From Streptomyces cinnamoneus (GTDB lineage Bacteria; Actinomycetota; Actinomycetes; Streptomycetales; Streptomycetaceae): DNA of 64,000 nt. The translations under genes were made by a program, and so were the position numbers. The stretch is taken from assembly GCF_014650495.1 (NCBI RefSeq), contig NZ_BMVB01000003.1:124001-188000 (forward strand). Reading direction: 5' to 3'. This document shows, piece by piece, positions 54,180 to 61,873 of the stretch. The notes beneath the pieces are model-generated. The model was not told the origin of the DNA. It made no database searches and was given only the letters and a program-made list of their open reading frames with translations. Position 1 is the stretch's first letter. Each line of letters starts with the position of its first letter.

Positions 54180-54851
54180 TCACCAGTCGATGTGTGCGGT
54201 GATCCAGCTCTCCAGGCCGTCCTCGTCGTCTGTGGGGGGCAGATCGGGGCCACAGGTGAGGGGGGTGCAGGACAGCTGCAAGTGGGTGAGGTAGCCGTAG
54301 GGGCCATTGTCGGCTGCCGGCCCGAGTATCAGAGCGTGCGTGCGGGTCCGCCAGATGCGGTGCGTCAGTGCGGGCCCGGCCGCCACCGTCTCGGAGGACG
54401 AAATCGTTCGCTCAGGGGGCGCGCCGAGGTGTTCGCTCACCGCCTGCGCTGCCTGCGCGAGTACGGCTTCACAGTCCTGGGCTGTGGATGGCCTGCGGCC
54501 GCTCCAGCCGGGCTGCTCCTGCCAGCGGTCCATGAGGCCGTACAGCCACGATCCGTTGGCCATGCGTTCGTCGTGCGGGTCGACGGGGTACAGCTCTCCG
54601 AAGACCAGGAAGGTCCGTGCGTCCGGGTTCCCGAACGGGCTGGCAGAGTCGGAACACAGCACATGCTGGTCCGCGGTGCGGAAGGACTCACAGACCAGGC
54701 TTTCCTCCCAGCACCACCCCCGCCGCTGTGCTTCGGCTTCGACCGCGTCGAAGTCGTCGGAGATGGGGGACGCGGCCGGCAGACCCACTAGTTCGGCAAC
54801 GGACCTGGCTGTCAATGGCCGGTGGGCAAGGGCATGTACAGGAAACTGCAT
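54180..54851 (-). CDS. Hypothetical protein
   Basis: 223 aa from ATG 54851 (a GTG three codons upstream is possible). Hydrophilic, Trp-rich, no membrane segments or recognised motifs. FLVFGELYPVDPHDERMANG and the C-terminal HLQLSCTPLTCGPDLPPTDD suggest a compact globular domain. It lies upstream of, and in the same direction as, the cupin (68-bp gap), so the two may be cotranscribed. Confidence 0.65.
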   Translation of the reverse strand: MQFPVHALAHRPLTARSVAELVGLPAASPISDDFDAVEAEAQRRGWCWEESLVCESFRTADQHVLCSDSASPFGNPDARTFLVFGELYPVDPHDERMANGSWLYGLMDRWQEQPGWSGRRPSTAQDCEAVLAQAAQAVSEHLGAPPERTISSSETVAAGPALTHRIWRTRTHALILGPAADNGPYGYLTHLQLSCTPLTCGPDLPPTDDEDGLESWITAHIDW

Positions 54852-54964
54852 GCGGAACACCCTAAAGGTGATCTTGCCGCTGCCCGACCCCGAGCTCTGC
54901 TTCCCGAGGCGCCCAGGCCGGTCGTACGGGTGAACCGGGCGTAACCATCACCGATCGTGTGTGT

Positions 54965-55007
54965 TGAGTCCGGGGTATTGCCGGTACTGGCCAATACCCC
55001 GGACTCA
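54965..55007. promoter_or_regulatory. Perfect 16-bp inverted repeat, 11-nt spacer
   Basis: TGAGTCCGGGGTATTG (54965-54980) and CAATACCCCGGACTCA (54992-55007) are exact complements around CCGGTACTGGC. The element ends 33 bp before the ATG at 55041. It could be a regulator binding site over a promoter or an mRNA hairpin in the leader. Confidence 0.75.
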
Positions 55008-55040
55008 GCACTGGCTCCCTGCGAGCGCCAAGGAGGGCGC

Positions 55041-55532
55041 ATGAGCGCCGATGCGTACAAGCACTGGCGGGAACTCCAGGTGTGTCGGCCCGGCGACGTC
55101 CCGCCGGCCACACCGCTGATGTGGCTGGCCGAGAAGCACCAGACGCACACCGACCGGCTGACCAATCGCCTGCTCCCCGCCGAATTCCAGCAAGAGGCCG
55201 AACGGGGCACCGCTGACGACGCCCTCGCGGTGCTCGCGCTGCGCGAGGCCGTCCGCCGCGAGATGGAGTACGGCCGTGGCGCCCACATCCGCGACGCCCT
55301 GCAGCTCGGCGCCACCTGGAACCAGGCCGCCGCCGCCCTCGACGTCACCCCGGACGAGGGCCGCCAGTTGCTACGGGCCTGGGCTGAAGGCCAGCGTCAC
55401 CTCTACATCGCATCCGAGGAACGGGGCGAGCAACCGCTCGGTCTCAGCGCCGAGCAGCACGCCACCGTCCTGGCCCTCGCCGAACTCGCCGACGACGAGC
55501 CGGCCGCCGGGCAACCGGAAGCGGGCCGGTGA
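55041..55532 (+). CDS. Hypothetical protein, possibly DNA-binding
   Basis: 163 aa from ATG 55041 with a strong AAGGAGG. The central LGATWNQAAAALDVTPDEGR and QLLRAWAEGQRHLY resemble an HTH of region-4-like type (as in small streptomycete proteins with sigma-like C-termini), and the rest is helical and charged. It is preceded by the large inverted repeat and followed by the convergent lasso exporter. Function unknown; autoregulation through the repeat is a speculation. Confidence 0.65.
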   Translation: MSADAYKHWRELQVCRPGDVPPATPLMWLAEKHQTHTDRLTNRLLPAEFQQEAERGTADDALAVLALREAVRREMEYGRGAHIRDALQLGATWNQAAAALDVTPDEGRQLLRAWAEGQRHLYIASEERGEQPLGLSAEQHATVLALAELADDEPAAGQPEAGR

Positions 55533-55600
55533 CCACCCCCGACCCGATCGCCGGCCTCGCCATGCAACCAGCGCCCACCTGAGCACCCGGCCGCCCCTTG

Positions 55601-57502
55601 CTACCGCGTGCCGCCCTTTTCGTCTGCCTCCCGCAGCGTCTGTGCGATGGCCAGCTCACGATAGGCGGTGCTGCTCAGCAACAGTTCGTCGTGCGTGCCG
55701 GAGGCGATCACGCATCCGGCGTCGAGGACGTAGATGCGGTCGGCGTTCTGCACGGTGGAGAGGCGGTGGGCGATGACCAGCAGCGCGCACTCCCGCGAGA
55801 TGTCCCGCATCACCTGGCTGAGAGCAGCCTCGTTGATCGCGTCCAGGTGGGAGGTCGGCTCGTCCAGCAGGAGCAGCGACGGCCGGGTGAGCAGGGCGCG
55901 GGCCAAGGCCACGCGCTGGCGCTCGCCCCCTGAGAGGGTCGTCCCGCGTTCGCCCAGGACGCACGCCAGGCCGCCGGGGAGGCGCTCGACGACGTCGGTG
56001 AGGTTGGCCAGCCGCACCACGCGGTCGACCTGTGCCACGCCGGCGTCCGGCACCGCGTAGGTGATGTTGTCCCAGAGGGTGCCGTGGAGGACGTGGGTGT
56101 TCTGGTCCACCAGCGCGATGCGCTCGCGGCACTGCCGGCGGGTCAGCTCCGATGCGGGCCTTCCGTCGAAGAGCACGACGCCGGCCTGGGTGTCGTAGAA
56201 GCGGGCGGCGAGGGAGAAGATCGTGGTCTTGCCGGCCCCGGAGCGGCCCACGAGCGCGACCTGGCCGCGGTGCGGTACGCAGAGCGATACCCCGCGCAGC
56301 ACGGGCCGGCCGGGGCGGTAGCCGAAGTGGACGTCGCGCAGCGTGAGGGCGTCAGGAGGTCCGGTCGTGGCCGGGGCGTTGCGCCGGGCGCCGGCAGTGC
56401 CGGCGGTTCCGGTGGCTCCGCCCGTTCCGATAGTTCCGCCCGTGCCAGCGGTTCCGCCCGTTCCGGTGGTCTCTCGGGGCAGGGACAGCGCTTGTTCGAC
56501 GCGGTGGTAGGCGCCCATGCCCCGCTGGAGGAGGCCGACGGCCCGGAAGACGGACGAGAGGGGGACGACGAGGTAGGAGGCGTAGAGCAGGAACGCCAGC
56601 AGTTCGCCGAGCGAGTCGGCGTCGCCCACGCGCATGCCGCCGATGACCAGGACCACGAGGAAGGAGCCCTGGACGGCGAGTTCGACGGCGGAGCTCATGA
56701 AGGAGGCCAGCTTGGCCGTGTCCACTCCGGCGTGGTACGCGCTGTCGACGCGGGTGCCGATCCTGGCCGCCTCGCGGTCCTCGGCGCAGGTGACCCGCAC
56801 CATGGGCAGGGCGCCGAGGGCCCGTTCGAGGTCGGCGGCGATGCCGCCGATGGCCCCCTGGGTGCGTTCGGCGGCGCCGCGGATGCCGGACAGCAGTGAG
56901 GTGACGAGGACGGCTGCTGCGGCCACGGTGGCGGCGACCAGCAGGAGCAGGACGGGGTCGAGCCAGGCCATCAGCGCCAGGGCCCCGGCCGAGACGAGCA
57001 GCCCGGTCACCAGGTCGACCAGGGCCTGGGCGGTTGCCTCACGGATGACCGTGGTGTCGGCGGTGACGCGGGAGATCAGGTCGCCGCTGCGGTGCCGGCC
57101 GTACTCGCGCATGTCGAGGCGGAGCAGGTGGGCGACCAGGCCGTGGCGCAGGGTGCGGATGACGCGTTCGCCCATGCGTTCCAGCAGGAAGCGGCCGACC
57201 GCGCCGGTCACGGCTTCGGCCACGAACAGCCCGGCCAGGAGCAGGAGGGGCCAGGCGACGGGGCCGTGGCCCGCGGCGTCGACGACCTGCCGGGCCAGCA
57301 GTGGCTGGGCCAGTCCCATGGCCGAGGCGACCAGGCTGAGCGCGCAGGCGACGGCGATGGCGGGCCGGTGCCCGGCGGTCAGGCGCACCATGGTGGCCAG
57401 CGCGCGGGGGGTCGCGTGGCGGTCGCCCGCCGCGGGGTCCGGCACGGGGGTGCCCGGTTCGACGGGGCGAGGTCCGGCCTCTGTGGTGAGCTGCTTCGTC
57501 AC
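55601..57502 (-). CDS. ABC exporter of the lasso peptide cluster (LarD/lasD type)
   Basis: 633 aa from GTG 57502, overlapping the B2 stop (GTGA). It is a half-size exporter. The transmembrane domain is at about residues 35-335 (ALSLVASAMGLAQPLLARQV, RHRSGDLISRVTADTTVIRE). The nucleotide-binding domain has Walker A GRSGAGKTT, signature LSGGERQRVALARAL, Walker B LLLLDEPTSHLD and H-loop VIAHRLSTV. A Thr/Gly/Ala repeat linker lies between the domains (about residues 343-370). It should export the mature lasso peptide and confer self-protection. Confidence 0.95.
   Translation of the reverse strand: MTKQLTTEAGPRPVEPGTPVPDPAAGDRHATPRALATMVRLTAGHRPAIAVACALSLVASAMGLAQPLLARQVVDAAGHGPVAWPLLLLAGLFVAEAVTGAVGRFLLERMGERVIRTLRHGLVAHLLRLDMREYGRHRSGDLISRVTADTTVIREATAQALVDLVTGLLVSAGALALMAWLDPVLLLLVAATVAAAAVLVTSLLSGIRGAAERTQGAIGGIAADLERALGALPMVRVTCAEDREAARIGTRVDSAYHAGVDTAKLASFMSSAVELAVQGSFLVVLVIGGMRVGDADSLGELLAFLLYASYLVVPLSSVFRAVGLLQRGMGAYHRVEQALSLPRETTGTGGTAGTGGTIGTGGATGTAGTAGARRNAPATTGPPDALTLRDVHFGYRPGRPVLRGVSLCVPHRGQVALVGRSGAGKTTIFSLAARFYDTQAGVVLFDGRPASELTRRQCRERIALVDQNTHVLHGTLWDNITYAVPDAGVAQVDRVVRLANLTDVVERLPGGLACVLGERGTTLSGGERQRVALARALLTRPSLLLLDEPTSHLDAINEAALSQVMRDISRECALLVIAHRLSTVQNADRIYVLDAGCVIASGTHDELLLSSTAYRELAIAQTLREADEKGGTR
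56391..56472 (-). repeat. Degenerate repeat encoding a Thr-Gly-Gly linker in the exporter
   Basis: Repeats related to GGTTCCGCCCGTTCC on the plus strand encode a Thr/Gly-rich linker of the form (T/A)GTGG between transmembrane and ATPase domains. Such a linker is unusual in this family and may vary in length between strains. Confidence 0.7.
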
Positions 57503-57933
57503 GGCGCGTTCCGCCCGAGGGGCGCCACGGTCAGCAGGCGGCTGAAGTAGTCGTCGGGTACGCCCTCGCCCACCGGCCGTCCTCCGGCCTCGATCCAGGC
57601 GTGAGCGGCGAAGGGCGGCACGACCCGGACCCCTGCGCACCAGGTCGGCCACACGCCCCACAGACGGCACACCAGCGCGGCGGCCACCGAGCGCGGCAGA
57701 CATCCCCGCGGGCCGGCGCAGTACAGGCTGACCGCGCACACCGCGTCCCGGGCGGCCTGCGCCCGGTCGCGGCCGGCCGGTGTGGCGCCCCGGCTCAGGA
57801 CGGTCAGCAGGGCACGGATGCGGTGGGGGCTCAGCCGGGCCAGCATCAGGGCGGGCAGCAGAACGGCGCGGGCGGCCAGGCGGTGCCCGAGTGGTACGCC
57901 GGCCGGGCGGGCCAGGGCGCCGGGTGTGCTCAC
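57499..57933 (-). CDS. Lasso peptide B2 leader peptidase (transglutaminase-like)
   Basis: 144 aa from GTG 57933, overlapping the B1 stop. The catalytic Cys is in RGCLPRSVAAALVCRLWG, the His in FAAHAWIEAGG, and a downstream Asp in VPDDYFSRL. This is the bacterial-transglutaminase-like B2 family that removes the leader after Thr-x. It works with the adjacent B1 recognition protein. Confidence 0.93.
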   Translation of the reverse strand: MSTPGALARPAGVPLGHRLAARAVLLPALMLARLSPHRIRALLTVLSRGATPAGRDRAQAARDAVCAVSLYCAGPRGCLPRSVAAALVCRLWGVWPTWCAGVRVVPPFAAHAWIEAGGRPVGEGVPDDYFSRLLTVAPLGRNAP

Positions 57934-58184
57934 GAGACCAGCCCGCTGGTGCGCAGTTGCCCGGTCAGCGCGGCGACGTCCCGGGCCGCCTGGTCCTGGT
58001 CGATGTCGAACTCCGCGACGAGGGCGCCCACCGCGTCCTCCTCGTCGCCGCCTTCCAGCAGGGTGCGCACGACGAGGGTGCCGGTCGGGTTGAGCTCCCA
58101 GTACGCGCCGCTGCGCTGGTCCAGCAGGATGGTGCCGTACTCGGTGGTGGCGGTGCAGACGTCGGCGCCGAGCCGCAGTGCCAT
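57930..58184 (-). CDS. Lasso peptide B1 / PqqD-like RiPP recognition element
   Basis: 84 aa. A three-strand plus helices layout (TATTEYGTILLDQRSGAYWE, LNPTGTLVVRTLLEGGDEED, ARDVAALTGQLRTSGLV) is typical of PqqD-like RREs. It binds the leader (YxxPxL motif of the precursor) and presents it to B2. Start ATG 58184, 63 bp after the cyclase gene stop. Confidence 0.95.
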   Translation of the reverse strand: MALRLGADVCTATTEYGTILLDQRSGAYWELNPTGTLVVRTLLEGGDEEDAVGALVAEFDIDQDQAARDVAALTGQLRTSGLVS

Positions 58185-58247
58185 GTGCCGTACCCCTTTT
58201 CTCGGGCTTCTCTGCCGGTGCTTCGTGCCACGTGCTCTGCAGTTCTT

Positions 58248-60110
58248 CTAGGCCGGTCGCTGTGGTGCATCGTGGCTGGTGCCGCGGGCCAGGCTCCGCA
58301 GCCACACCTCGCAGGCGATGGTGGAGTAGAGGATCGCGTCCTTCAGGCCGGGGGCGTTCGGGCGGTGGGCCAGGGCGCGCAGGAGGGCGGGGTCGACCAG
58401 CCCCATCCGGGCCAGGTGGGAGTCCTCCCACAGGGCCATCAGGTCGCCGCGGTGCTCGCGCAGCCCGTCGGCGGCGTCCATCGACGCCTGTGCCTTGCTG
58501 GTGCGGCTCAGGCACTCGTCGGGGACGATGCCGCGCATCGCCGCGGTCAGCAGGGGTTTGTACGCCCACGGGGTGACGCGGTCGGCGGGACGGACGGCCA
58601 GGGACGCCTCGATGACCCGGTCGTCGAAGAAGGGCGAGGCCATGGGCAGGCCCGCGCGGCAGGTCATGGAGTCCCACTGGCGGACGATGCGCGTGCAGGT
58701 GCGGATGGCCTCCAGGTCGGTGTGCAGTCCGCGGTCGGGATGCAACGGCCGGGCGTCGGCCGCCGCGTCGGTCAATGCGTCGTGGACGAGCGCGGCGGCG
58801 TCGTCGCTGACCCAGTCGAACAACCGGGGCGGCGCCGACCAGCCCAGCGTCCCGCTGACCGGGCCGGGAAGGGGGTCGCGCAGGCGACCGGCGGCGTGGG
58901 CGAGCCAGCGGTCGTACGGCCGGGAGTCGGCCAGGGCGCACGCCATGCCGGACAGCGGCCAGGTGAAGAGGACCTTGAAGCCGCGCAACCGGCCCAGCGC
59001 GAACAGCGGCCGGCGGCGCAGCAGCCGGTGGTAGTACGCCTCCGAGCACCAGGCGATGTGGTCGCCGCCGATGCCGGTCAGGTGCAGCCTGCTGCCGCGC
59101 TCCCGCAGGCCGGGCAGGTGGTGCAGTACCCGGGCCCGGTCCATCACACCGATGGTCGGCTCGTCCATGGGATCGTCGATGTCCAGAAGGTCGGTGTAGA
59201 CGAGCGGCGAGGCTTGGGCGTCCCAGACGACGTGGTCGACCTCGGGCAGGTGTCCTGCGGCGCGTTTGGCCCAGTCCAGGTCGTCGTCGGCCGGGTCGCG
59301 GCCGGGCCATGTGCTCGCCACCACGCGGGCAGGGGAACGGTCTGCCAGGAAGCAGACGGACGTGGAGTCCAGGCCCCCGGAGAGGTCGCAGCTGACGACA
59401 CCGCCCTGCCGGGTACGGGCGCCGACCGCGTCCGTGAGCGCCTGGCGGACCAGCGGCGCGCCGTCGGCGAGGGCGCGCACCGGTTCGGGCGGCGTCCACC
59501 AGCGGGACGTGCGGGTGGTACGTCCGTCGGCCGACAGGTACAGGGCCTCACCGGGAGGCACGGCGCTGACGCCTTGCCAGACGGACCTCTCGTACAGGGG
59601 GTGGGGAACGGGCCACAGCAGGCGGACGGCCACCTCGCGTGGGTCCGGATCGGCACCGGTGGCGCAGGCGAGGATCCGGGCGTCGGTGGCGGCGACCTGC
59701 AGGCCCCCGAGCGACGTGTGGAAGACCAGGCGCAGGCCGGAGGCCGTGCCCTGGATCCTGACCCGGCCGTCGAGGGAGGCCACGAGATGGAAGCTGCCGG
59801 GCAGGGTACGGGCGAGGCCGTCCAGTTGGGCGAGGTCGGTCAACCGGTCGGCGTGGCGCCGGAGTACCTCGGCGTCGACGGGGCAGCAGCCCAGTACGGC
59901 GAGGGCGGTACGCCGGGTGGTGACGGCGATGCACTCGTCATCGGCCCAGTGGCCGGTGATCCAGGGCCTGCGGGAGGGGTGGTCGAGGGTGCGCGTTCCG
60001 GGGCGGCGGGGCAGAGAACGGGCCGCGGCCCGCGCGCCCTCACAGTCCGGCAGGACCGTGAAGTACGCGCCACCGCAGCCCGCCCTCGCCTGATCAGGCG
60101 ATGACGCCAT
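58248..60110 (-). CDS. Lasso cyclase (asparagine synthetase-like, lasC type)
   Basis: 620 aa. An N-terminal glutamine amidotransferase-like part without a leading catalytic Cys is followed by the ATP-pyrophosphatase domain with PP-loop CDLSGGLDSTSVCFLA, then LTGIGGDHIAW and SKAQASMDAADGLREHRGDL. It adenylates the ring-forming Asp side chain of the core and closes the isopeptide bond with the N-terminal amine. It lies 23 bp downstream of the precursor gene. Confidence 0.95.
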   Translation of the reverse strand: MASSPDQARAGCGGAYFTVLPDCEGARAAARSLPRRPGTRTLDHPSRRPWITGHWADDECIAVTTRRTALAVLGCCPVDAEVLRRHADRLTDLAQLDGLARTLPGSFHLVASLDGRVRIQGTASGLRLVFHTSLGGLQVAATDARILACATGADPDPREVAVRLLWPVPHPLYERSVWQGVSAVPPGEALYLSADGRTTRTSRWWTPPEPVRALADGAPLVRQALTDAVGARTRQGGVVSCDLSGGLDSTSVCFLADRSPARVVASTWPGRDPADDDLDWAKRAAGHLPEVDHVVWDAQASPLVYTDLLDIDDPMDEPTIGVMDRARVLHHLPGLRERGSRLHLTGIGGDHIAWCSEAYYHRLLRRRPLFALGRLRGFKVLFTWPLSGMACALADSRPYDRWLAHAAGRLRDPLPGPVSGTLGWSAPPRLFDWVSDDAAALVHDALTDAAADARPLHPDRGLHTDLEAIRTCTRIVRQWDSMTCRAGLPMASPFFDDRVIEASLAVRPADRVTPWAYKPLLTAAMRGIVPDECLSRTSKAQASMDAADGLREHRGDLMALWEDSHLARMGLVDPALLRALAHRPNAPGLKDAILYSTIACEVWLRSLARGTSHDAPQRPA

Positions 60111-60133
60111 GGCGTGCGATCAGCTGCCCTGCC

Positions 60134-60244
60134 TCAGTTCTTGCTGAGGACGAGACGGTCGTTGCCGCGGAACTGCAGCAGACCGGTCTCGGTCCGGAAG
60201 TCGCCGCGCCGGACCAGGGTCGGAGCCTCGTACGCCTTCTTCAT
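60134..60244 (-). CDS. Lasso peptide precursor
   Basis: 36 aa from ATG 60244 with GGAGAAG upstream. Leader: MKKAYEAPTLVRRGDF then RTETG, showing the RRE-binding pattern Y-x2-P-x-L-x3-G-x-F and Thr at position -2. Predicted core: LLQFRGNDRLVLSKN (15 aa), with Leu1 and Asp8 as ring partners, giving an 8-residue macrolactam and a 7-residue tail. The core resembles the widespread GNDRLxLSKN class (keywimysin-like) but has Phe4 and Val11. It precedes C, B1, B2 and exporter genes, so the cluster is complete. Confidence 0.93.
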   Translation of the reverse strand: MKKAYEAPTLVRRGDFRTETGLLQFRGNDRLVLSKN

Positions 60245-60330
60245 GAGCTTCTCCTCATTACTGGGAGGGAGAACCAGCCCTGCATCAGACGTAACTCCCG
60301 CCTGGTGCAGGGAGGTTCGCTGCTACGAAG

Positions 60331-60361
60331 AATGTAGCGGCGGAACCCATGGGGCCGACAA
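60331..60361 (-). promoter_or_regulatory. Candidate promoter of the lasso operon
   Basis: On the minus strand TTGTCG (60361-60356) and TACATT (60336-60331), spacer 19 bp, lie about 90-115 bp upstream of the precursor ATG in an otherwise gene-free 213-bp gap. The spacer is longer than ideal. An inverted repeat GCTAC-N7-GTAGC overlaps the -10 region (60322-60338). Confidence 0.3.
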
Positions 60362-60457
60362 TACGTTCATATGCGTATTCATAGCGAAATTCGCATACAT
60401 ATCCGCAGGAATGATTTTCGAACCCTGCCCTCCGCTACTCCCCCGGAGGACGGGTTT

Positions 60458-60874
60458 TCAGCCCCGGTAGGCGTGGGCGAGCGCGAGGGAGTCTTCGTAG
60501 ATGCGGTATGCGGTGATGCGCCCGTCGCGGACGGTGAAGCGCATGACGAACTCGTCGTCGTAGACCGCCCCGGTGGCGTGCATACGGAAGACGAACCGGC
60601 CGTTCACCAGGACGTGGTCCGAACCGAGCACCGCCATCCCGTACAGCTCGAAGTCCTTCCGCTCCCCCGCACCGGCGAGCAGAGGGAACCACGCGCGCAT
60701 CGCTGCGTGCCCGGTGCGCCGCCCCGCCCAGGGAACCAGCGCGGCGTCACCGGGAACGAACCATTCCACCTCCGGGTCGAGCAGAGCGAACACCGCCTCC
60801 ATGTCGCCGCGGCCGAGTGCCGCGACGTACGCCTCGACGGTGTCGAGTGCGGTGGGCCGGATGGAGGTGGTCAT
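60458..60874 (-). CDS. SnoaL-like/NTF2-fold protein
   Basis: 138 aa from ATG 60874. A single SnoaL-type domain (DTVEAYVAALGRGDMEAVFA, LLDPEVEWFVPG, GHAAMRAWFPLLAG, DEFVMRFTVRDGRITAYRIY). Such proteins are isomerases, hydrolases or binding proteins of unknown substrate. Divergent from a LysR gene with a clear LysR box between them, so probably its target. Confidence 0.88.
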   Translation of the reverse strand: MTTSIRPTALDTVEAYVAALGRGDMEAVFALLDPEVEWFVPGDAALVPWAGRRTGHAAMRAWFPLLAGAGERKDFELYGMAVLGSDHVLVNGRFVFRMHATGAVYDDEFVMRFTVRDGRITAYRIYEDSLALAHAYRG

Positions 60875-60935
60875 GGGGTCCTCGTTTCTCTGATGCCGAC
60901 TGCTTGACGTGATCCACCCTGGCCGCGCACTGTTT

Positions 60936-60948
60936 TGCCTGCAAGGCA
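60936..60948. promoter_or_regulatory. LysR box, dyad TGCCT-GCA-AGGCA
   Basis: A perfect 5-bp inverted repeat in T-N11-A form between the divergent SnoaL-like and LysR genes, 36 bp upstream of the LysR ATG. This is a good candidate recognition site for the regulator. Confidence 0.55.
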
Positions 60949-60983
60949 GTCTTAAGCAGGAAATCCCTGCCCAGGAGGCATAC

Positions 60984-61856
60984 ATGGAGCTCAGGGTCCT
61001 CGGCTACGTCGTAGCCGTCGCCGAGACCGGCACCCTCGTCGCCGCCGCCGAGCGCCTGCACCTCACCCAGCCGACACTCAGCCGCCAGCTGCGCGACCTC
61101 GAACGCCACCTGGGCACCCCGCTCTTCCACCGCGAGAACCGTCGCATGACCCCCACGGCGGCGGGCGAGGCGCTGCTCGCCCGCGCCCGGGTGATGCTCG
61201 CCGAAGCCCGGGCCGCACGGGAGGACGTACGACTGGCCGCACAGGGGCTGCGCGGACGGCTGACCATCACCTTCGCCGGCTCCGGGATCAACGGCCCGCT
61301 CGGCGCCACCCTGCGCACCGTCCGCGAGACGCTCCCCGACGTCGAGCTGTGCCTGGTGGAGAGCTTCGACGACGCCCAGATGTCGGCCGAAGTGCTGGAA
61401 GGCCGCTGCGACCTCGCCGTGCAGCGGCTGCCCGCGCAGGACGAAAGACTCGCCGTACGCGAGTGGTGGCGCGAGCCCCTCACCCTCTTTCTTCCCGCCG
61501 CACACCCGTTGGGCGCGGGCGACGGCGAACTGCCGCTCACCGCACTCGGCGACGTCCCCCTGGTCCTGTGGCCGCGGAAAGCCTCACCGCTGTCGTACGA
61601 CGAGATCGCCGCCCTGTGCCGACAGGCCGGGGTCATCCCGCGAGTCGCCGCCGAGGCCCGCACGGTGCAGACGCTCCTGGCGCTGGCAGCCGCCGGCTTC
61701 GGCGCCGCCGTGCTCGCCGACTCCTACCGGGTGCTGCACCGCACCGGCGTCACCCCGCGGCCGCTCGCCGGCGCCACCACCTCCAACTTCCTGGTCTGGC
61801 GCCGCAACACGACCAACCCACTGGTGACCCGCTTCCACGAACTGATCCGCCAGTAA
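60984..61856 (+). CDS. LysR-family transcriptional regulator
   Basis: 290 aa from ATG 60984 (AGGAGG upstream; the longer start at 60909 overlaps the LysR box). The HTH is VVAVAETGTLVAAAERLHLT, QPTLSRQLRDLERHLGTPLF. The effector domain is of the usual length. Divergent from the SnoaL-like gene and convergent with the enoyl reductase gene (17 bp between stops). Confidence 0.92.
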   Translation: MELRVLGYVVAVAETGTLVAAAERLHLTQPTLSRQLRDLERHLGTPLFHRENRRMTPTAAGEALLARARVMLAEARAAREDVRLAAQGLRGRLTITFAGSGINGPLGATLRTVRETLPDVELCLVESFDDAQMSAEVLEGRCDLAVQRLPAQDERLAVREWWREPLTLFLPAAHPLGAGDGELPLTALGDVPLVLWPRKASPLSYDEIAALCRQAGVIPRVAAEARTVQTLLALAAAGFGAAVLADSYRVLHRTGVTPRPLAGATTSNFLVWRRNTTNPLVTRFHELIRQ

Positions 61857-61873
61857 GCCGTTAAAGCCGCGTG

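Noticed and set aside
60104-60115. Palindrome ACGCCATGGCGT over the lasso cyclase start codon
   Set aside because: Only 12 bp and includes the start codon context; in GC-rich DNA this is likely coincidental.
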